Shown one piece after another: positions 13,424 through 26,599 of a stretch of DNA of 64,000 bases; positions within the stretch are counted from its first letter, which is position 1; each line of letters starts with the position of its first letter. Under the pieces are notes generated by a model. It saw only the letters and a list, made by a program, of their open reading frames with translations, searched no databases and was not told where the DNA came from. The position numbers and the translations under genes were made by a program. The stretch covers positions 14,024,146 to 14,088,145 of the forward strand of contig NC_060118.1 of assembly GCF_021155765.1 (NCBI RefSeq), read 5' to 3'. This stretch comes from Diprion similis. Lineage: Eukaryota; Arthropoda; Insecta; Hymenoptera; Diprionidae.

Positions 13424-14039
13424 TTATTCGCCTCTATAAATTACAATATTTTTATCAGTTTCATAAATTTTCACTTCGTACAATAAATCAGGTTTGGGCA
13501 TTTCTTTCTTTAATTCGTTGAAAACAAAAATAGCTACATTCTCGGTGGTTGAAACAACGTGCTTGAAGTACGGTACATCTTTGTCTAAATTCTTATGATC
13601 CAACTGATCCATCAACACATTTTTCATATAAATTTTCAAATCTGAAATATTCATTACCATTCCAGTTTTTTCATCCACCGGACCTCGCACCGTGACCTCC
13701 ACTGAAATAAAAAAACGCATCTAGGACTTGCATCGAAATTAAAAAAAAAATACAAATTGAATAACTAGTAAATATTATGACTCTTCATCTAGTCGTGTGT
13801 TGTTTTACCGGTATAATTGTGTCCGTGCCCCCAAAAATTGTTACACTTTCCGTAAACTGCTGCGTTCTGCTCATCGGTCAAGTGTGGGCTTAAAAAATTT
13901 GCACGGCATTAATTAGTCGAATGCGTGCGTAATTATTGCGTCGTCATTAATTTTTATACTATATCGAGTACCTATGAAGGCGATGGCAAGCAGATATTGT
14001 TTCTTTCCTGGTCAAATACACAATCGGCACTTGCGCCAT
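13424..14039 (-). CDS. pr: 6-pyruvoyl-tetrahydropterin synthase (purple)
   Basis: Three exons on the minus strand: 14039-13972, 13888-13809 and 13701-13424. All have GT-AG borders and phases that join in frame, giving 141 residues, the normal length. The enzyme converts 7,8-dihydroneopterin triphosphate to 6-pyruvoyl-tetrahydropterin in the synthesis of BH4 and, in insects, pteridine eye pigments. Seen: zinc ligands His19 (SACHRL), His44 and His46 (WGHGHNY), catalytic Cys38 (YGKCNN), the LDHKNLD segment and the TTENVA glutamate. The start ATG lies in an exon of only 68 bp. The gene is divergent from ETFA across a short shared upstream region. Confidence 0.97.
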
Positions 14040-14670
14040 ATCTTATTTATTTCAGATCGATGTTAGATTATCTATTATCGTGTCGCACGATACACGTTAA
14101 TGACGTTGATGATTTGTTGCGAAAGGTCAAGGCGGCGTATGGCTGATTGAATCCTAGTTACGATATACGATAAAATGATCTACATACGCGTCGTGCGTAC
14201 TAACAATAGTAACGTATGTGATGCACTTTTTATTGTGTTGCTGAAATTCCCGACTTCGCGATATACTGCGATTGATTGATCTTGCTAAATCTGATTTCGC
14301 AGGAATTACAAGAGCATTCGAAAATTACATTAATATACGCTAGAATTGAGTAACTAAGTAGTTACAGCTGGCAAGTCACGGCTAGGTTTTTATCGTTTTT
14401 ATTCACCGACTATTTACCGCCATGATGGAAAAAGTAGAGCTAGAGACCTCTGGCCGAGCCCGTCGGTAAACCGTAAGAATATCGTCATCCCGTATTCATG
14501 TACCATATATCGGTCTACGTACGTACGTAAACCAAACTTTGGACTTGTACATCAACTTTGCAATCGTGCTCCAGTTCTTCTTGCAACGCGTAATAGTCTA
14601 ATAAGAAATATTACAAACTGAGAGATACTCGACAAACAATATTTTCGTCAACTGTTCGAATAATTTCAAA
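14040..14670. promoter_or_regulatory. shared divergent promoter region, pterin synthase / ETFA
   Basis: 631 bp separate the start codons of the two divergent genes. No TATA box stands at a sensible distance from either ATG, which fits housekeeping-type initiation. That both promoters lie here is inferred from the arrangement, not from a recognised element. Confidence 0.5.
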
Positions 14671-16193
<1,523 letters not shown>

Positions 16194-16692
16194 ATTATGC
16201 AGACCTATACTAATGCCGTTGTTTCAAGAAATGAAATCAAAATATCTTCCACAGGATTCGATCTGTAAACAAAGTTATCTAAATCTTGTATATTTCAAAA
16301 CGCAAATAAGTTTTCGCGTGAGTACACTATTTTGACAAGAGCTGTCTCCTATAGTAACTCCTATAACATTATTACATATCGTATCAAACAATATTTACAC
16401 ATTGATATGATTATCACATGTTTTTTCGTGGGAAACGATGACTGGTAATTCGATACATAGTTGTGACAATTCAAGTTGCTTTAGCAAATGCGTATCTTAA
16501 CAAAGTGGAAGATTACTTTATCATGTAATAATTTACATCATTCTTGTACATACTCTTTACTCCAAAGTTGTTTTTGAACGCGGTTATAGTATGTCCAAAT
16601 GTACAAAGATTATTCTCAACTTTTATACCTAAAGCTAAGAATTTGTTAAATGTTATAAAATAACTGTCGAAAAAAGCTACGTATACTATTTT

Positions 16693-16698
16693 AATAAA
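16693..16698 (+). terminator. polyadenylation signal, ETFA
   Basis: AATAAA about 500 nt after the ETFA stop codon, on the same strand, and the first good match after it. Confidence 0.5.
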
Positions 16699-19629
16699 TC
16701 TTTATTCGTGATGCAATTTCTATGGAATTCATATAAACTAGTTCCTAAATGAACGTAAAATTTCATCAGTGATGGGCAGACAATGACCGGATTGATATTT
16801 ATTTCCAAAAGCTTAGATATTCAGAACCACACGGTATATGAAAACACAACGAAGAGAATAGGAATCGAGGAGATGGTAGGTAGGAGATAGAAGTCGGGAT
16901 AAGAAAGCAAAACGACGCTTGAGAAAAATTCTGCGTGCGGATTGCGAAGGTCGTCTTTGTTAAAGTACGTTGCACTTATGCCGCATCATTGTCGTCGTTC
17001 CCGGACTACGGAGCCGCGTTACATGTACATACGAGTATATCATGTATATGATATGTACAGGCATACGTTTATTCCGCTAAAGCGCGCGCTGGAGGAGGGA
17101 AGATAAAATGTCAAACGCGAAAGAGAGCTTGCAATTTGTTCGCGAGTTAAAATTTCCTCAAAAATCAAATGAAACTCCATCAACAAACGCGATCTGAACC
17201 ATGTCCAAGCATTTACCCAGGCCATTAGAAATTTGGCAACATCTTTCAGTTTCGCAATACTGCGAAGTCTTCAACGTTTATTACTACTCCTTAAAACTCT
17301 TTGTAATAATAATTAAATGAGCCAGCGAACAGTCCGGAGCAAAGCCGGAGAAGGTTAGATACGAGGCAGAAATCGCTTGTCAATGCCGTCCAGTTTGCAG
17401 ATTTGCCAATGCTCACGCATTTCAATGCACACATATTACTACACGCACGCGCGCACAGTCTTGCAGCGCTGGTAGGTGTTGCACTGAACGTACACGAATT
17501 TAGATTCCGCTACCACAATGACGAACAAATTTAAGATGGTGTCTTGTGGATATTGTTAGGTAGTCGTGTCTAAATGAAAGGGAAAGCGCAGTTTGTGAAT
17601 CGAGTCTCAGAACGAAGTTGAAGCCCGGTGCTCCTGCAACTGGCACCTGCGCAGTTCTACGACGCAGGTCGCAATTCTTGTCCCGGGTGATTGAAAGTCG
17701 GCTGACTTATTCGATTTATGGTAGGTACACGTGGTTTATCCCTTTCTTATATTTCTATTCGTCCTCTCAGTTTTCATTTATCTCCATCTCAGACCTAACG
17801 TTTTCATCCCGTTCTCAAAAGTCCACGCGATTAATTATACACAAAATCATATTGGTGACCTGTGATTCAATACGTAGACGAAAATGATTTTCGGTCAAGT
17901 CTTGGAAACGGATTTTCTTCTTGGTTAGGCGTGTCTTTGACTGGCTCTCGAGTGTCGGAGTTTTGAATAATCGTAGCTTTTGTTTAGTCACCCTTGAATG
18001 CAGGGAAGATTGGTTTTCAGGACGCTTTCCCGCAACGTATGTAAGTCAGGCGAGAAAATCTTCTAAATCTCCGCTTTTGTTTCACTCTTCACTGCGTAGA
18101 TCGCTTGTGCCAAACAGGTTTTATTCCCCAAGGTCGTGTAGCTTCGTATCTTCCTTCTGTGTTTTTTGCTGCATTGTTGTGTTCGCCGAGTTGATGGCGC
18201 GGAAGTATCTCGGGCCGATTATACCAGTTTGAATGTTGACGAAAGGCTAGACGTAATGCTGATTCAGATATGGACGTCATCAGTGATCATTTTTGAAACA
18301 GAAAAGTCTCTCGCAATTTTGTGCTCAGCTCACAAATTCATACGACGGCGTCACTTCAGTCGTGAAAAGGTTTAGCACTTTCGGATAACCTGCACGATTG
18401 TAATTCTCCAGTTATATTGAAAGTAAGTCAGTGAAGTTGGTGGCCTTGTACTCTCAACGTGATGTAATTTCAAAGTGTGTCAGTTTGACTCGACGTTGAT
18501 GCTGCGGTTTGAAATGGAGTTTAAAATCGACCCTCGCCTCGTGTCGTTATTCGATAACGCTAAGTTTCGATTCGCTTTGTTAGTACACGTAGGGTAGATA
18601 AGTCTCTTGGCTGCCGCTCGACAATGCATGCGGTCAAGTTAACGAGATTGCGGCAAAGAAAGTGAAATTTTTCCAACGTTTGCGCAATCGACCCGTAATA
18701 AGTCTATTATTTAACTTGGGATTATTACAAAGTTGATCGAAAGCAGTGCTCTAGCTCAATTTACTCGTCTCTTTGACGTACAGGCATCTTGTCGAAAATA
18801 ACAATATTACTCTAATATACTTCCGAGAGGACCAAACAATTCTAGTCAGTTTATGCCTAGCGTGACAGTTGCCATTACATCTACTTTTACAAGGGATTGT
18901 CGAGTGGGTGTCTTACCCCGGTAAATTTTACAATTTGCATAAACGCGGAAGCTGGAATCTTTCATTTAGTTCATTTAGATTCTTGCCGGAAATTATTTGA
19001 AATAGCGAAGTGACTTCTATTACGTCATTTATACTCTGCTCTTCGTTCTTACACATTGCATATGCGGTAAAAAAAGTGAAAACAACTCTGACTATTGGAG
19101 TTGTGTGTGTGTGTGTGGTATTTTAAGTAAGTTGTTCTTTCAATGCGTCATACTTTGGGAAATTTGTAAGGTATGATTAACCGGCTACACCTCCCATTTC
19201 CAAGTCAAATTTTAGTCGTTTCATATTCTCATCTAGGTAGAGACGAGAGAAATGTATTGGTAGTTCACTTGAAAATTGCGACAAAAATTTCAAATAATTA
19301 TTATGTTGTTACTACACATTCGAAACATCTTAAAATTTGTTGTAAATTGTTTCAGAATTTATTAAAAATGGATAAGAGAATATTTCAGTGGAAAATGAAC
19401 CGGAGGAACTTGTAAAAACAGTGCCATACATAGAAATGGCTGTGAAAATTATGACGTCGTCGCCCAGTTGAACGGAAACGTCGGAAGATCATATCACATT
19501 TAATGTCACCAAGCAACAGGGCGAGGGAGTCCTTTACACGTCAACGGTGAAGATTAGTGGTAGAAAGAATAGTAGGATAAACACGAATCAAAATAATCAG
19601 CGAGTCAACACTCATTTACGACTGTCAAA
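16699..19629. other. non-coding stretch upstream of the micropeptide ORF
   Basis: No coding exon can be supported. There is a GT microsatellite at about 19103-19118. The region may contain promoter and 5' exons of a transcript carrying the small ORF at 19630, but I cannot define splice sites for it. Confidence 0.4.
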
Positions 19630-19794
19630 ATGCTCGAGCCAGTATTAGGAATATCTCCAATTTGGTGGCTACTAGCTTACGCTAGCGTGTTGTTGTTGCT
19701 ATCACCTTTGATTTTACTTGTAGTATTGTTTTTGCCAAACTTGCCGATTCTTGTGTTAAGAAGAATGTGTTACATTCCTGTAGAGCCGATATAA
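19630..19794 (+). CDS. candidate transmembrane micropeptide, 54 residues
   Basis: Seen: an ATG in good insect context (GTCAAAATG) opens a 54-codon frame that encodes almost only membrane segment. The middle, from WWLLAY to LVVLFLPNLPILVL, is a long hydrophobic stretch with Pro kinks, followed by LRRMCYIPVEPI as a basic then polar tail. This predicts one long or two short helices with the C-terminus cytosolic. An AATAAA lies at 20129-20134, about 335 nt downstream, as expected for a real 3' UTR. I recognise no family; it does not resemble sarcolamban or stannin/hemotin. It may be a genuine small-ORF gene or a chance frame in a non-coding RNA. Confidence 0.45.
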   Translation: MLEPVLGISPIWWLLAYASVLLLLSPLILLVVLFLPNLPILVLRRMCYIPVEPI

Positions 19795-20128
19795 CCGTTT
19801 TACCGAAGTTATTACAAGCCATCCCGAATGAAAGGAAGCGTTCAGTGTACCGGATTCCTAGATATACATACTGAGTTTTTCAATAGATTAACGCAATCTG
19901 CAGCAAACTCTACTCTCTGCTGTCCTTGGACGTTGAAGAAAGTGGCGTTAATTCGATCTGCATTCAAGACTCTGAATCGTACGAGATACTCCATACCAGA
20001 TACGTTTCATGTTACAGCACTTAATATTAAACTTTTATACACAGATTATGTAAATATTCGTGTAAGATATTGCTAACTCCATTGAAAAAAAAAAAAAAAA
20101 AAATGGATAAAACATTATACTTGTGTAA

Positions 20129-20134
20129 AATAAA
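20129..20134 (+). terminator. polyadenylation signal near micropeptide ORF
   Basis: AATAAA, 26 nt after a 19-base poly-A run (20085-20103) and about 335 nt after the 54-codon ORF. Confidence 0.4.
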
Positions 20135-21886
20135 TCATTCATCGAAGATCAAATGAGCAGCAATATTACTTGTTTTTTAGTACTTATATATCTCAGGAAG
20201 CGATTACGATTGATTTGTAAATGCGTCTGGGTGTTGTTGAATTTTTCGAGTATGCTTCATATCCTGATTATATATGTATTCACGATACATGATACATCAA
20301 TTTATCTGTACTCATAAATTATATACTTCAGTTTGCGGATTTTCAATATCGATTTTCGCTTTGTCACTTCGCATTTACGGTTAATTCTTTCAGCGTGTTA
20401 TAACCAACCAAACCGGATCGTTAAGAGCCGTGTAATTATTCTTCACGTATCATCGCGTGGCCGTAACTCGGGGACAGTGAACTACGTTCGCATATACCAC
20501 AGGCCGTGCTGACCAAACTAATCTCATCGCCAGCTACTGAATGGAATATAAACTAGCTTGGTATTATTAGAGCATAATTTTAAGAACCATTTAGAGATTC
20601 AGACCTCCGGATCAATAATTGCGGAATTTTTTTAATACTTCCATTTCGTATTGACTAATTGTAAGCAAGCTGTCGGAAATAATATTGTGATGAATAACGG
20701 GCGAGAATAAGTAATTTCCGGGACCACTACTGTCTAGTTTTCGCCTTCAGCCGTATTAAAATTCAATTATTCAAGGCGACTGCTGTCTCTTCCTTATTCT
20801 GCTATAGTCATTCGGCTGTAGACAGACGCAGGCTATTGACTTGTAAGTGGATTCCGATCGCTGAAAACCAGCACCGTCTCATCTCCTACACCGCATTTGC
20901 AGTCACTGACTTCATCTAGCCTTAATTCTATTTTATTCACAAACTATGGATAATTGTCAGGTTGCATTTTGGTCACGTTGAATTAAATTGAGATTGAATT
21001 TTCAGCTTTGTTGCGCCTTGATTGTATCCGTTCCTTTTTTGCAATAGCGATTGTATAATTAATTTCAGGTGATAGTTGAATAAATATTCGTGAAAGATTT
21101 TTTGGTCTTACATACTACACGTTGCTGGAGGAATATCGTCACAACCTTTTTCGTGCATAATTGGCTCGAATCTTACATCTTCCATTGGCAACAATTATGT
21201 TCTACTATTTCCTCCGGCGGTGTACCTAATTGAAGATGCCGAAGCCGCAGCTTCTTCATATCGCTGCAGCAGGAATGTTCTCTCAACGCCTAGGGTACCC
21301 GTGATGCCAACATACCGGGTGATGACCATCCGAACGATTTGCAGCCTCGAGTCGATTTTCCAACAGCAGATCAAGTCTCGAGATATATCGAAGGTGTACC
21401 GGCCGTTTCGCGGTTCCAAATCTGCCTCCTCGCACTTCGGGTAGAAACTGCCTGCGCCTCCCGATCAGAGACTCCGCCAATAATAGACGCGTGAAAGGTT
21501 TTAAATTATGGAATTTTTACATCTCCGTCGATAAGTTCGAGCGTCGACGAATCAACGAAGTGGATATTTCTAGTATACAACTATTTTCTCTACGAGTCGA
21601 TTTTTATTCCGATATGCGAATCTATATATATAAGATTGTGGATAGACGAAGCGAAGACTGATGTAAGATGAGGAGGAATCAGAGTACAGAGACCGAGGCG
21701 AACAAAGTCGGATGGATATTTTACGTAGTACGTACATATTCCGAAGGTACTTTCGCCGGGTTCGCGGACAAGGTGCCCATACGTATGCATACGAATACTT
21801 ACATATAGGTATGTATAAACGCCGAGCGTATGTATAGTAGTGGGAGATCGGTGGGACTTGAATCGCGGGTTTCTTGAGGCATATAT
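20135..21886. other. no recognised gene
   Basis: The region has a GC-richer patch at 21190-21480 with frames open on both strands. The minus strand there reads NGRYTFDIS-like sequence but lacks convincing splice sites. I see no supportable gene. Confidence 0.4.
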
Positions 21887-22012
21887 ATGGTAGGGAGCCA
21901 TGCAGTTCTCTTGCTACTCGGCGCGTTCTCAGCCTCTCGGATCTCCGCCGGAGCGTTCCAATATCCGATTAATTTAACCAAGTTTACACTACCGGACCGT
22001 GAGCCTGAATAA
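21887..22012 (+). CDS. candidate small secreted peptide or signal-peptide exon, 41 codons
   Basis: Seen: ATG at 21887 opens 41 codons whose first 20 or so form a textbook signal peptide (AVLLLLGAFSASRISAGAF), then a short polar segment ending in LPDREPE and a stop. Inside the frame there is a strong donor (GTGAGC at 21998) and a second one (GTGAGT at 22026) after the stop. It could therefore be a tiny secreted peptide or the first exon of a secreted protein. Against it: the ATG overlaps a TATATATA motif (21880-21888). If that is a TATA box, transcription would start downstream of the ATG and the frame would be fortuitous. Confidence 0.3.
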   Translation: MVGSHAVLLLLGAFSASRISAGAFQYPINLTKFTLPDREPE

Positions 22013-22026
22013 AAAAGTGAGAAGGT

Positions 22027-23273
22027 GAGTCAGTTTGTGATTCAAATATCCGCCACTTAAACTTAGGACGCTTGTCTGCGGCGATTCCTTCACGCATGTC
22101 GACGAAAGTAGGAAATCTGTCATCGCAGAAGAACGGAAATACCGTTTCACTGCTGTGCCTGCGTATAGTTCTGCGGTGCTTTGAAATTCAAATCCACTTT
22201 CCCGCGTTATTCTTCATCCTTCCGCAGAGTTAAAGCAAAAGTAAAGCCGGTCAAATTTTTTATTTTCTCTTTCAAAGATGCCCTTTGCAGATACCGATTG
22301 TTTGTTTGTTGCAATTTTGTTAAAAATCAAAAGCCTCCGATCTCTCTCGAACACGAGCGTGTAACTATGAAACTCTACCAACATACCGATGCATGACTAC
22401 CATTCGAAATGTCTCTAAGTCCGTGACTGAATTTTTTCCACCAAGAATACAAAGAGAAAAAAAACTAGCCACATGGTACACAGCTGCAGGCTGTGTTAAA
22501 ATTCAATGCAGGTACAAAGGCGATATGAAAATGAAACAACCATTTGCAACTAAGGGTTCGCTTCGGTGATTAGGAGATATTATATTATTTAAAGATGATT
22601 TATTTTCATCCCAGGACTTATTTGAAAAAATTAAATCTATTCTACGCGTGTAAAATAGATGTGGGTGTTGTCACGAACCATTAACTTTGGACCTAGCTGT
22701 AGTTATGAAAAGCTGTATCACTAGCGATAAAATCTACATTCACCTGACATTGAGGTCCATTAATGATACCACGTGTAAACCAGTTTGAATTTTTCCAATC
22801 AATCGTATTGTCCGACTAGGTAGCTGTATAATATCCTTGCCCCGGCAATGACAATTTTTTATTCACGTTTTTTCACAAACTTTTTTTCTTCACGTCTCTT
22901 ACACAAGGCCCTATCAGCTTCCTGTATCTTTGTTGCTCCGTTTTTATGCCTCCTTACACGTTGAAGGAATTTCTTATGCACCTCGTTAATTACCCGGCTA
23001 AACTGTAACATTTGTCAACTTTTTTCTCCCCACTAATTGGTGAACCTATTTTCACGCGGTATTTGCAGCTTCTCAAAGCCGTGGCACATACACAACTCTT
23101 GTCCTGCGCGCTCGTGAAAGCTAGATCCAGCCGAGTAGATAAGAGCGGTATAGTTTATCGGTTATTTGTTTAGTTTTCGAGGAGAGGTCAGAACCGTTAA
23201 ACGAACCCTTGCTCTATAATGGAGAGGAAATCTTGCCGTGTGAATAAATCCGGAATCTATCGATTGTCCCTAG
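22027..23273. other. upstream region or 5' intron of the secreted Tyr/Pro-rich gene
   Basis: No coding exon supported. A good acceptor ends at about 22211 (CCTTCCGCAG). Another AG (CCCTAG) sits directly before the ATG at 23274, so a non-coding 5' exon may splice there. Alternatively a TATAAT at about 23214 could serve as a promoter with a leader of roughly 30 nt. Confidence 0.35.
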
Positions 23274-23966
23274 ATGAAACTGCTACTCACCTTACTGATT
23301 GCGAGCGCAACGAAAATCCTGGCGGATCCGGACCCTGGACTCCTCCGTGTCCCCAAGGTGTACAACGCCTTGGTGACGAGCAATCAAAATCTCTCGCCCT
23401 CGAGGGCATTCCCAGTGATTCAGCCCGTAGTTCACACGACCGCCGTCGGCTACGTGCCACCGTTCTACTACACTCAGTTCGCTCCGCAATATCCGGGCCC
23501 GGAAGCAGGCCGGCTGCCGCAAGAATTACTTCCGGCGAACGGAGCTGGACTCGACGAGGATGCAGCATCGAAGGCCGCGGCCGGAGCCGGAACGGGGACC
23601 AGTAGTTCCGGGAATACGGAACAGAACCCGAGACCAGCGGAAGACGAGACCAGGAAAAGGAAAACGGGCGCCGAGCACTCGCTCAGCTTCTATCCGAATT
23701 ATCATTCGCTCTACTACGACCCATACCTTTACGCCTACAACGGTTTCAACGCCCACATCGCTCCGAGTCCGTATATTTTCGAATACCAGCGACCAGCCTT
23801 GGCTTCCGCACTTCCCCCCCAGGGAGCCTACGGGGGGCAGCAGCTGCTCAACCCCCGGGCGCCGGTAGCTGACCCTGGAGCCCCCGGGAAACATGAAGCC
23901 GAGGAAAAGATTCCCGACGTACCACCGCCCCCGGTGCCAACATCGTCTTCCTCGAACAAGTCATAA
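23274..23966 (+). CDS. secreted Tyr/Pro/Ala-rich protein, cuticle-like
   Basis: One uninterrupted 230-residue frame with GC-rich third positions. Seen: a signal peptide (MKLLLTLLIASATKILADPD) with likely cleavage after Ala; an aromatic-rich N-terminal half (AVGYVPPFYYTQFAPQYP); and an Ala/Gly/Thr/Ser-rich spacer with a basic TRKRKTG patch that could be a convertase site. A Tyr-dense block (YPNYHSLYYDPYLYAY) follows, then a Pro-rich, acidic tail ending in polyserine. No RR chitin-binding motif and no Cys in the mature chain. It fits an extracellular matrix or cuticle-type protein by composition only; no named family is recognised. An AG sits immediately before the ATG, so a 5' exon is possible. 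Its neighbours at 24-28 kb are also secreted. Confidence 0.7.
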   Translation: MKLLLTLLIASATKILADPDPGLLRVPKVYNALVTSNQNLSPSRAFPVIQPVVHTTAVGYVPPFYYTQFAPQYPGPEAGRLPQELLPANGAGLDEDAASKAAAGAGTGTSSSGNTEQNPRPAEDETRKRKTGAEHSLSFYPNYHSLYYDPYLYAYNGFNAHIAPSPYIFEYQRPALASALPPQGAYGGQQLLNPRAPVADPGAPGKHEAEEKIPDVPPPPVPTSSSSNKS

Positions 23967-24283
23967 TTTTTACAATATCGGGTCGGATCAGCAGGATTAC
24001 GTTAAAAAGTGTCGGCGTATTATACTTTCTTAGAATTCTAAGAATACGAATACTTTATTTTTTAATGGAGAGGTACGAGTGCGCCCTTATTGATAGTGCG
24101 CTTCGTTAGATCAGGAACAATAGAGCCTGGATACTATCACTAACGTATAAATTGCAACCTTGTGACTGTCTTTATACATATATATAAATAGACGTATATC
24201 AGTGTTTTAAGTTTCTTCATTCCTATGCAAAATGTATGCAATACCAAGTTTTTCTTGTTCTCATTAATATCATAATTATTATT

Positions 24284-24289
24284 TTTATT
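24284..24289 (-). terminator. polyadenylation signal, MBF2-domain gene
   Basis: AATAAA on the minus strand 9 nt after the stop codon at 24298. If used, the 3' UTR would be very short. Confidence 0.35.
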
Positions 24290-24297
24290 TTCTGTTT

Positions 24298-26097
24298 TCA
24301 CGGATAACTGTTGCTCTCGTGAAATTTCTCACTGCTGACGCCCCAGACTTTCATAATGTACGAAAAACCTTCGCCATGAAATCCTCTGACACGTAATTTT
24401 GCAAAATTATGAGCCGGGCCACCAGAATGTAGGCTGACTATTCCCCTGGTTTGATTATAACGCAGGGCTTCGACACAGGTTATGTACACGGGGCCTTGCG
24501 TATCCATTCCAAACACAGCGTCCACTGCGGAAGGTCCTCTGTTTCTCAGGAATATGTTATGCTGATAAAAGAGAATCCCCTCGCATTCTCCCCATCTGTA
24601 GTCGTGCGGGCATTCCTCGCACCATTCCGACTCCCTGGCGCCCTGAGAATCAGAAAAAAAACAATCCTTTCATTTTTGTAACGATTAGATTTCACCGCAA
24701 GCTCGAGTTGCATGGACTACGGGCATAGGTAAAAATATAATAATAAAACCGATACCTACACCGATTTCTACCGTCCCAGACATGCTAGAATCCGTAAAGT
24801 TGCGATTTTTTATATCCTGGTCAACGTTGGCGGAAACGCCGTCGATCCTCTTGATGGAAGTTACGGCACCGTTGATCGCGACAATTTCGTGGGTCGAATT
24901 TCTGTATACCATCGTGTTAGTTTTGACGTTTTCTATATTTTTCGTCACGTACACCTCTGGGGAAGTCTTTACCTTCACCATGGAATCCTGAGAGGCTGAA
25001 ACCTGACTCGAATTGTCCGACTGACCATTGGCTGAAATAACAACCGCGTTAGGTCGAGTGAACGTCTCGTCTGTTGTCGGTGCTTCCCATTGAAAAATAC
25101 TCTCCAGCTCTTCGGAGGTCGACTTGTTTCCCCTCGACGAAGCTGTGAGATGGGCTCCGAGGTCGACGATCAGAGTTTCATTATCGCGTTTTTGTTTCAG
25201 AGAATTTTCGACCGGCGCGACAAATTCGATATCATTATTTTCCGTCAGACGAGGTGTCTCGACTGTCGGCGACGAATCCCCATATTCGCCGACATGGGGA
25301 TTAAAGTCGCTCGAATTTTTCAGAGTTCCGTCTTCGATCGGGTCGGTAAAGGATCTCATGCTCTCCGAAGTCGCTGTTTGGGTGTCGTTGAATTTTGTAT
25401 CAGGAATAGTAAAGCCATGTTGATTCTCCGAATTATTCTCCTCACCCCTCAGGTCAACATCGTTATTCGGAATCGGCACAACTGTTGAACCAAGCTCAGG
25501 AGAATATGTGACAACACTCGGGGGATGAAGCGTATCCTCGTCCCGACCGCGGTCTTGAGTGGAGTCATTTCTCTCCGGATGAACTTGCATTTTCGCCTCC
25601 TTGGCTCTTTTCGCCTCGGCTATCAGCTTCTTCGCCCTCTCACGTCTCTTCGTGATCTCATTTTGTTGCGAGTTGTACTTGTCCATGATCGCCTTCCTCT
25701 GGGCGTAGTAGCTACTCATGTAATCGTTCGACTTCGGATCGTTCTGAGTAACCATCTCCTTGTCCTCTCTCCGGATTCTCGCGGTTAGCGGATCACTTGG
25801 CTTCTCTTCGGGTCTCATTGTCAGCACGATTGCACATCCAAAGTCGCAACCCACCGTCTCAGTCCCGGTGTTTCTTGCATACTTCCTCTCTGTCGGAGCA
25901 TCATCGCGAGTCCAATGAGGCTCGTTCACGGTCGTACTTACGGGTTTCGTCCAAAATTCGTCAGCCTTTTCATCGCCCTCCATCACGACACTTCTCGAAG
26001 ATACCCCTGAGAGAGTTGAAACGAGAATGATCATTAGAAAAAAACCGCGATAGTCTGACGTGCGGTATTTTACGCCTTCTGGATCTTCCGACAGCAT
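24298..26097 (-). CDS. long secreted protein with C-terminal MBF2 domain
   Basis: Two exons: 26097 to about 24772 (or 24760; two phase-0 donors are possible) and 24642-24298, giving about 556-560 residues. Seen: an early hydrophobic segment (GFFLMIILVSTLSGVSS) acting as signal peptide or anchor; a charged, coiled-coil-like stretch (AKKLIAEAKRAKEAK); and a long Asn/Thr/Ser-rich low-complexity region with many NxS/T sites. Exon 2 begins with a Cys cluster (WCEECPHDYRWGEC) and then carries an MBF2-type core (SLHSGGPAHNFAKLRVRG, FHGEGFSYIMKVWG). Known: MBF2 (PF15868) is an arthropod domain, named from silkworm MBF2 and common in small secreted or salivary peptides. Odd: family members are usually about 100-150 residues with little else attached. 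The exact start is uncertain, because a good acceptor lies inside the signal region. Confidence 0.75.
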
Positions 26098-26465
26098 TCC
26101 GAAATAATCGTTGATCTTGAACGTATCAAACCGCACCGTCTGCCGAACACTGTGCTTCTAAAACGACACTCTCTTGAAAGCGAATGCGAGAACTTTATTA
26201 TACGGCATGCGGCATGCTCCAACAGATGGAATGAACTGAGACGATATCGCTATCTGTCGTGCTACCAACCGACCTTTGAACCGCTTCGAAACTATAATAT
26301 ATTCAATGTTAGGTCTACGACACTTGATTGACGCGAGCTGTCTTCTTTTCTTCTGATTTGTCTCAGCATTCTCGATAAGGGCAGAAGGTTTCATGGTCAA
26401 GTTAGTATTATACCTAAGTGTGAACACAGCTCGAGCATTTTTGGATAAATTGTGACCCCGACTTC

Positions 26466-26471
26466 TTTATT
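26466..26471 (-). terminator. polyadenylation signal, 185-residue secreted protein
   Basis: AATAAA on the minus strand about 130 nt after the stop codon at 26600. Confidence 0.55.
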
Positions 26472-26599
26472 GTAACTTTTCAAATACAAGATACACTACT
26501 GAACAAAAGATAGTGTCAGATTAGGCGTTTTTGCTTCCGACATTTGTTGTTTTGATTAAATCTTGACGTAATAAGATAAGAAAATTGAAGTGAAGTTTT

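Noticed and set aside
21195-21444. Cuticle-like minus-strand frame containing NGRYTFDIS
   Set aside because: Short chance resemblance. No RR consensus follows, there are no supporting splice sites and the plus strand is also open.
22677-22766. Imperfect inverted repeat CATTAA(CTT)TGGACCT
   Set aside because: The arms match over only about 13 bp with a 3-bp gap, and no target duplication was seen. Too weak to call a MITE.
26097-26136. Upstream start of the MBF2-domain protein at 26136
   Set aside because: That codon is GTG, not ATG. The first in-frame ATG is at 26097.
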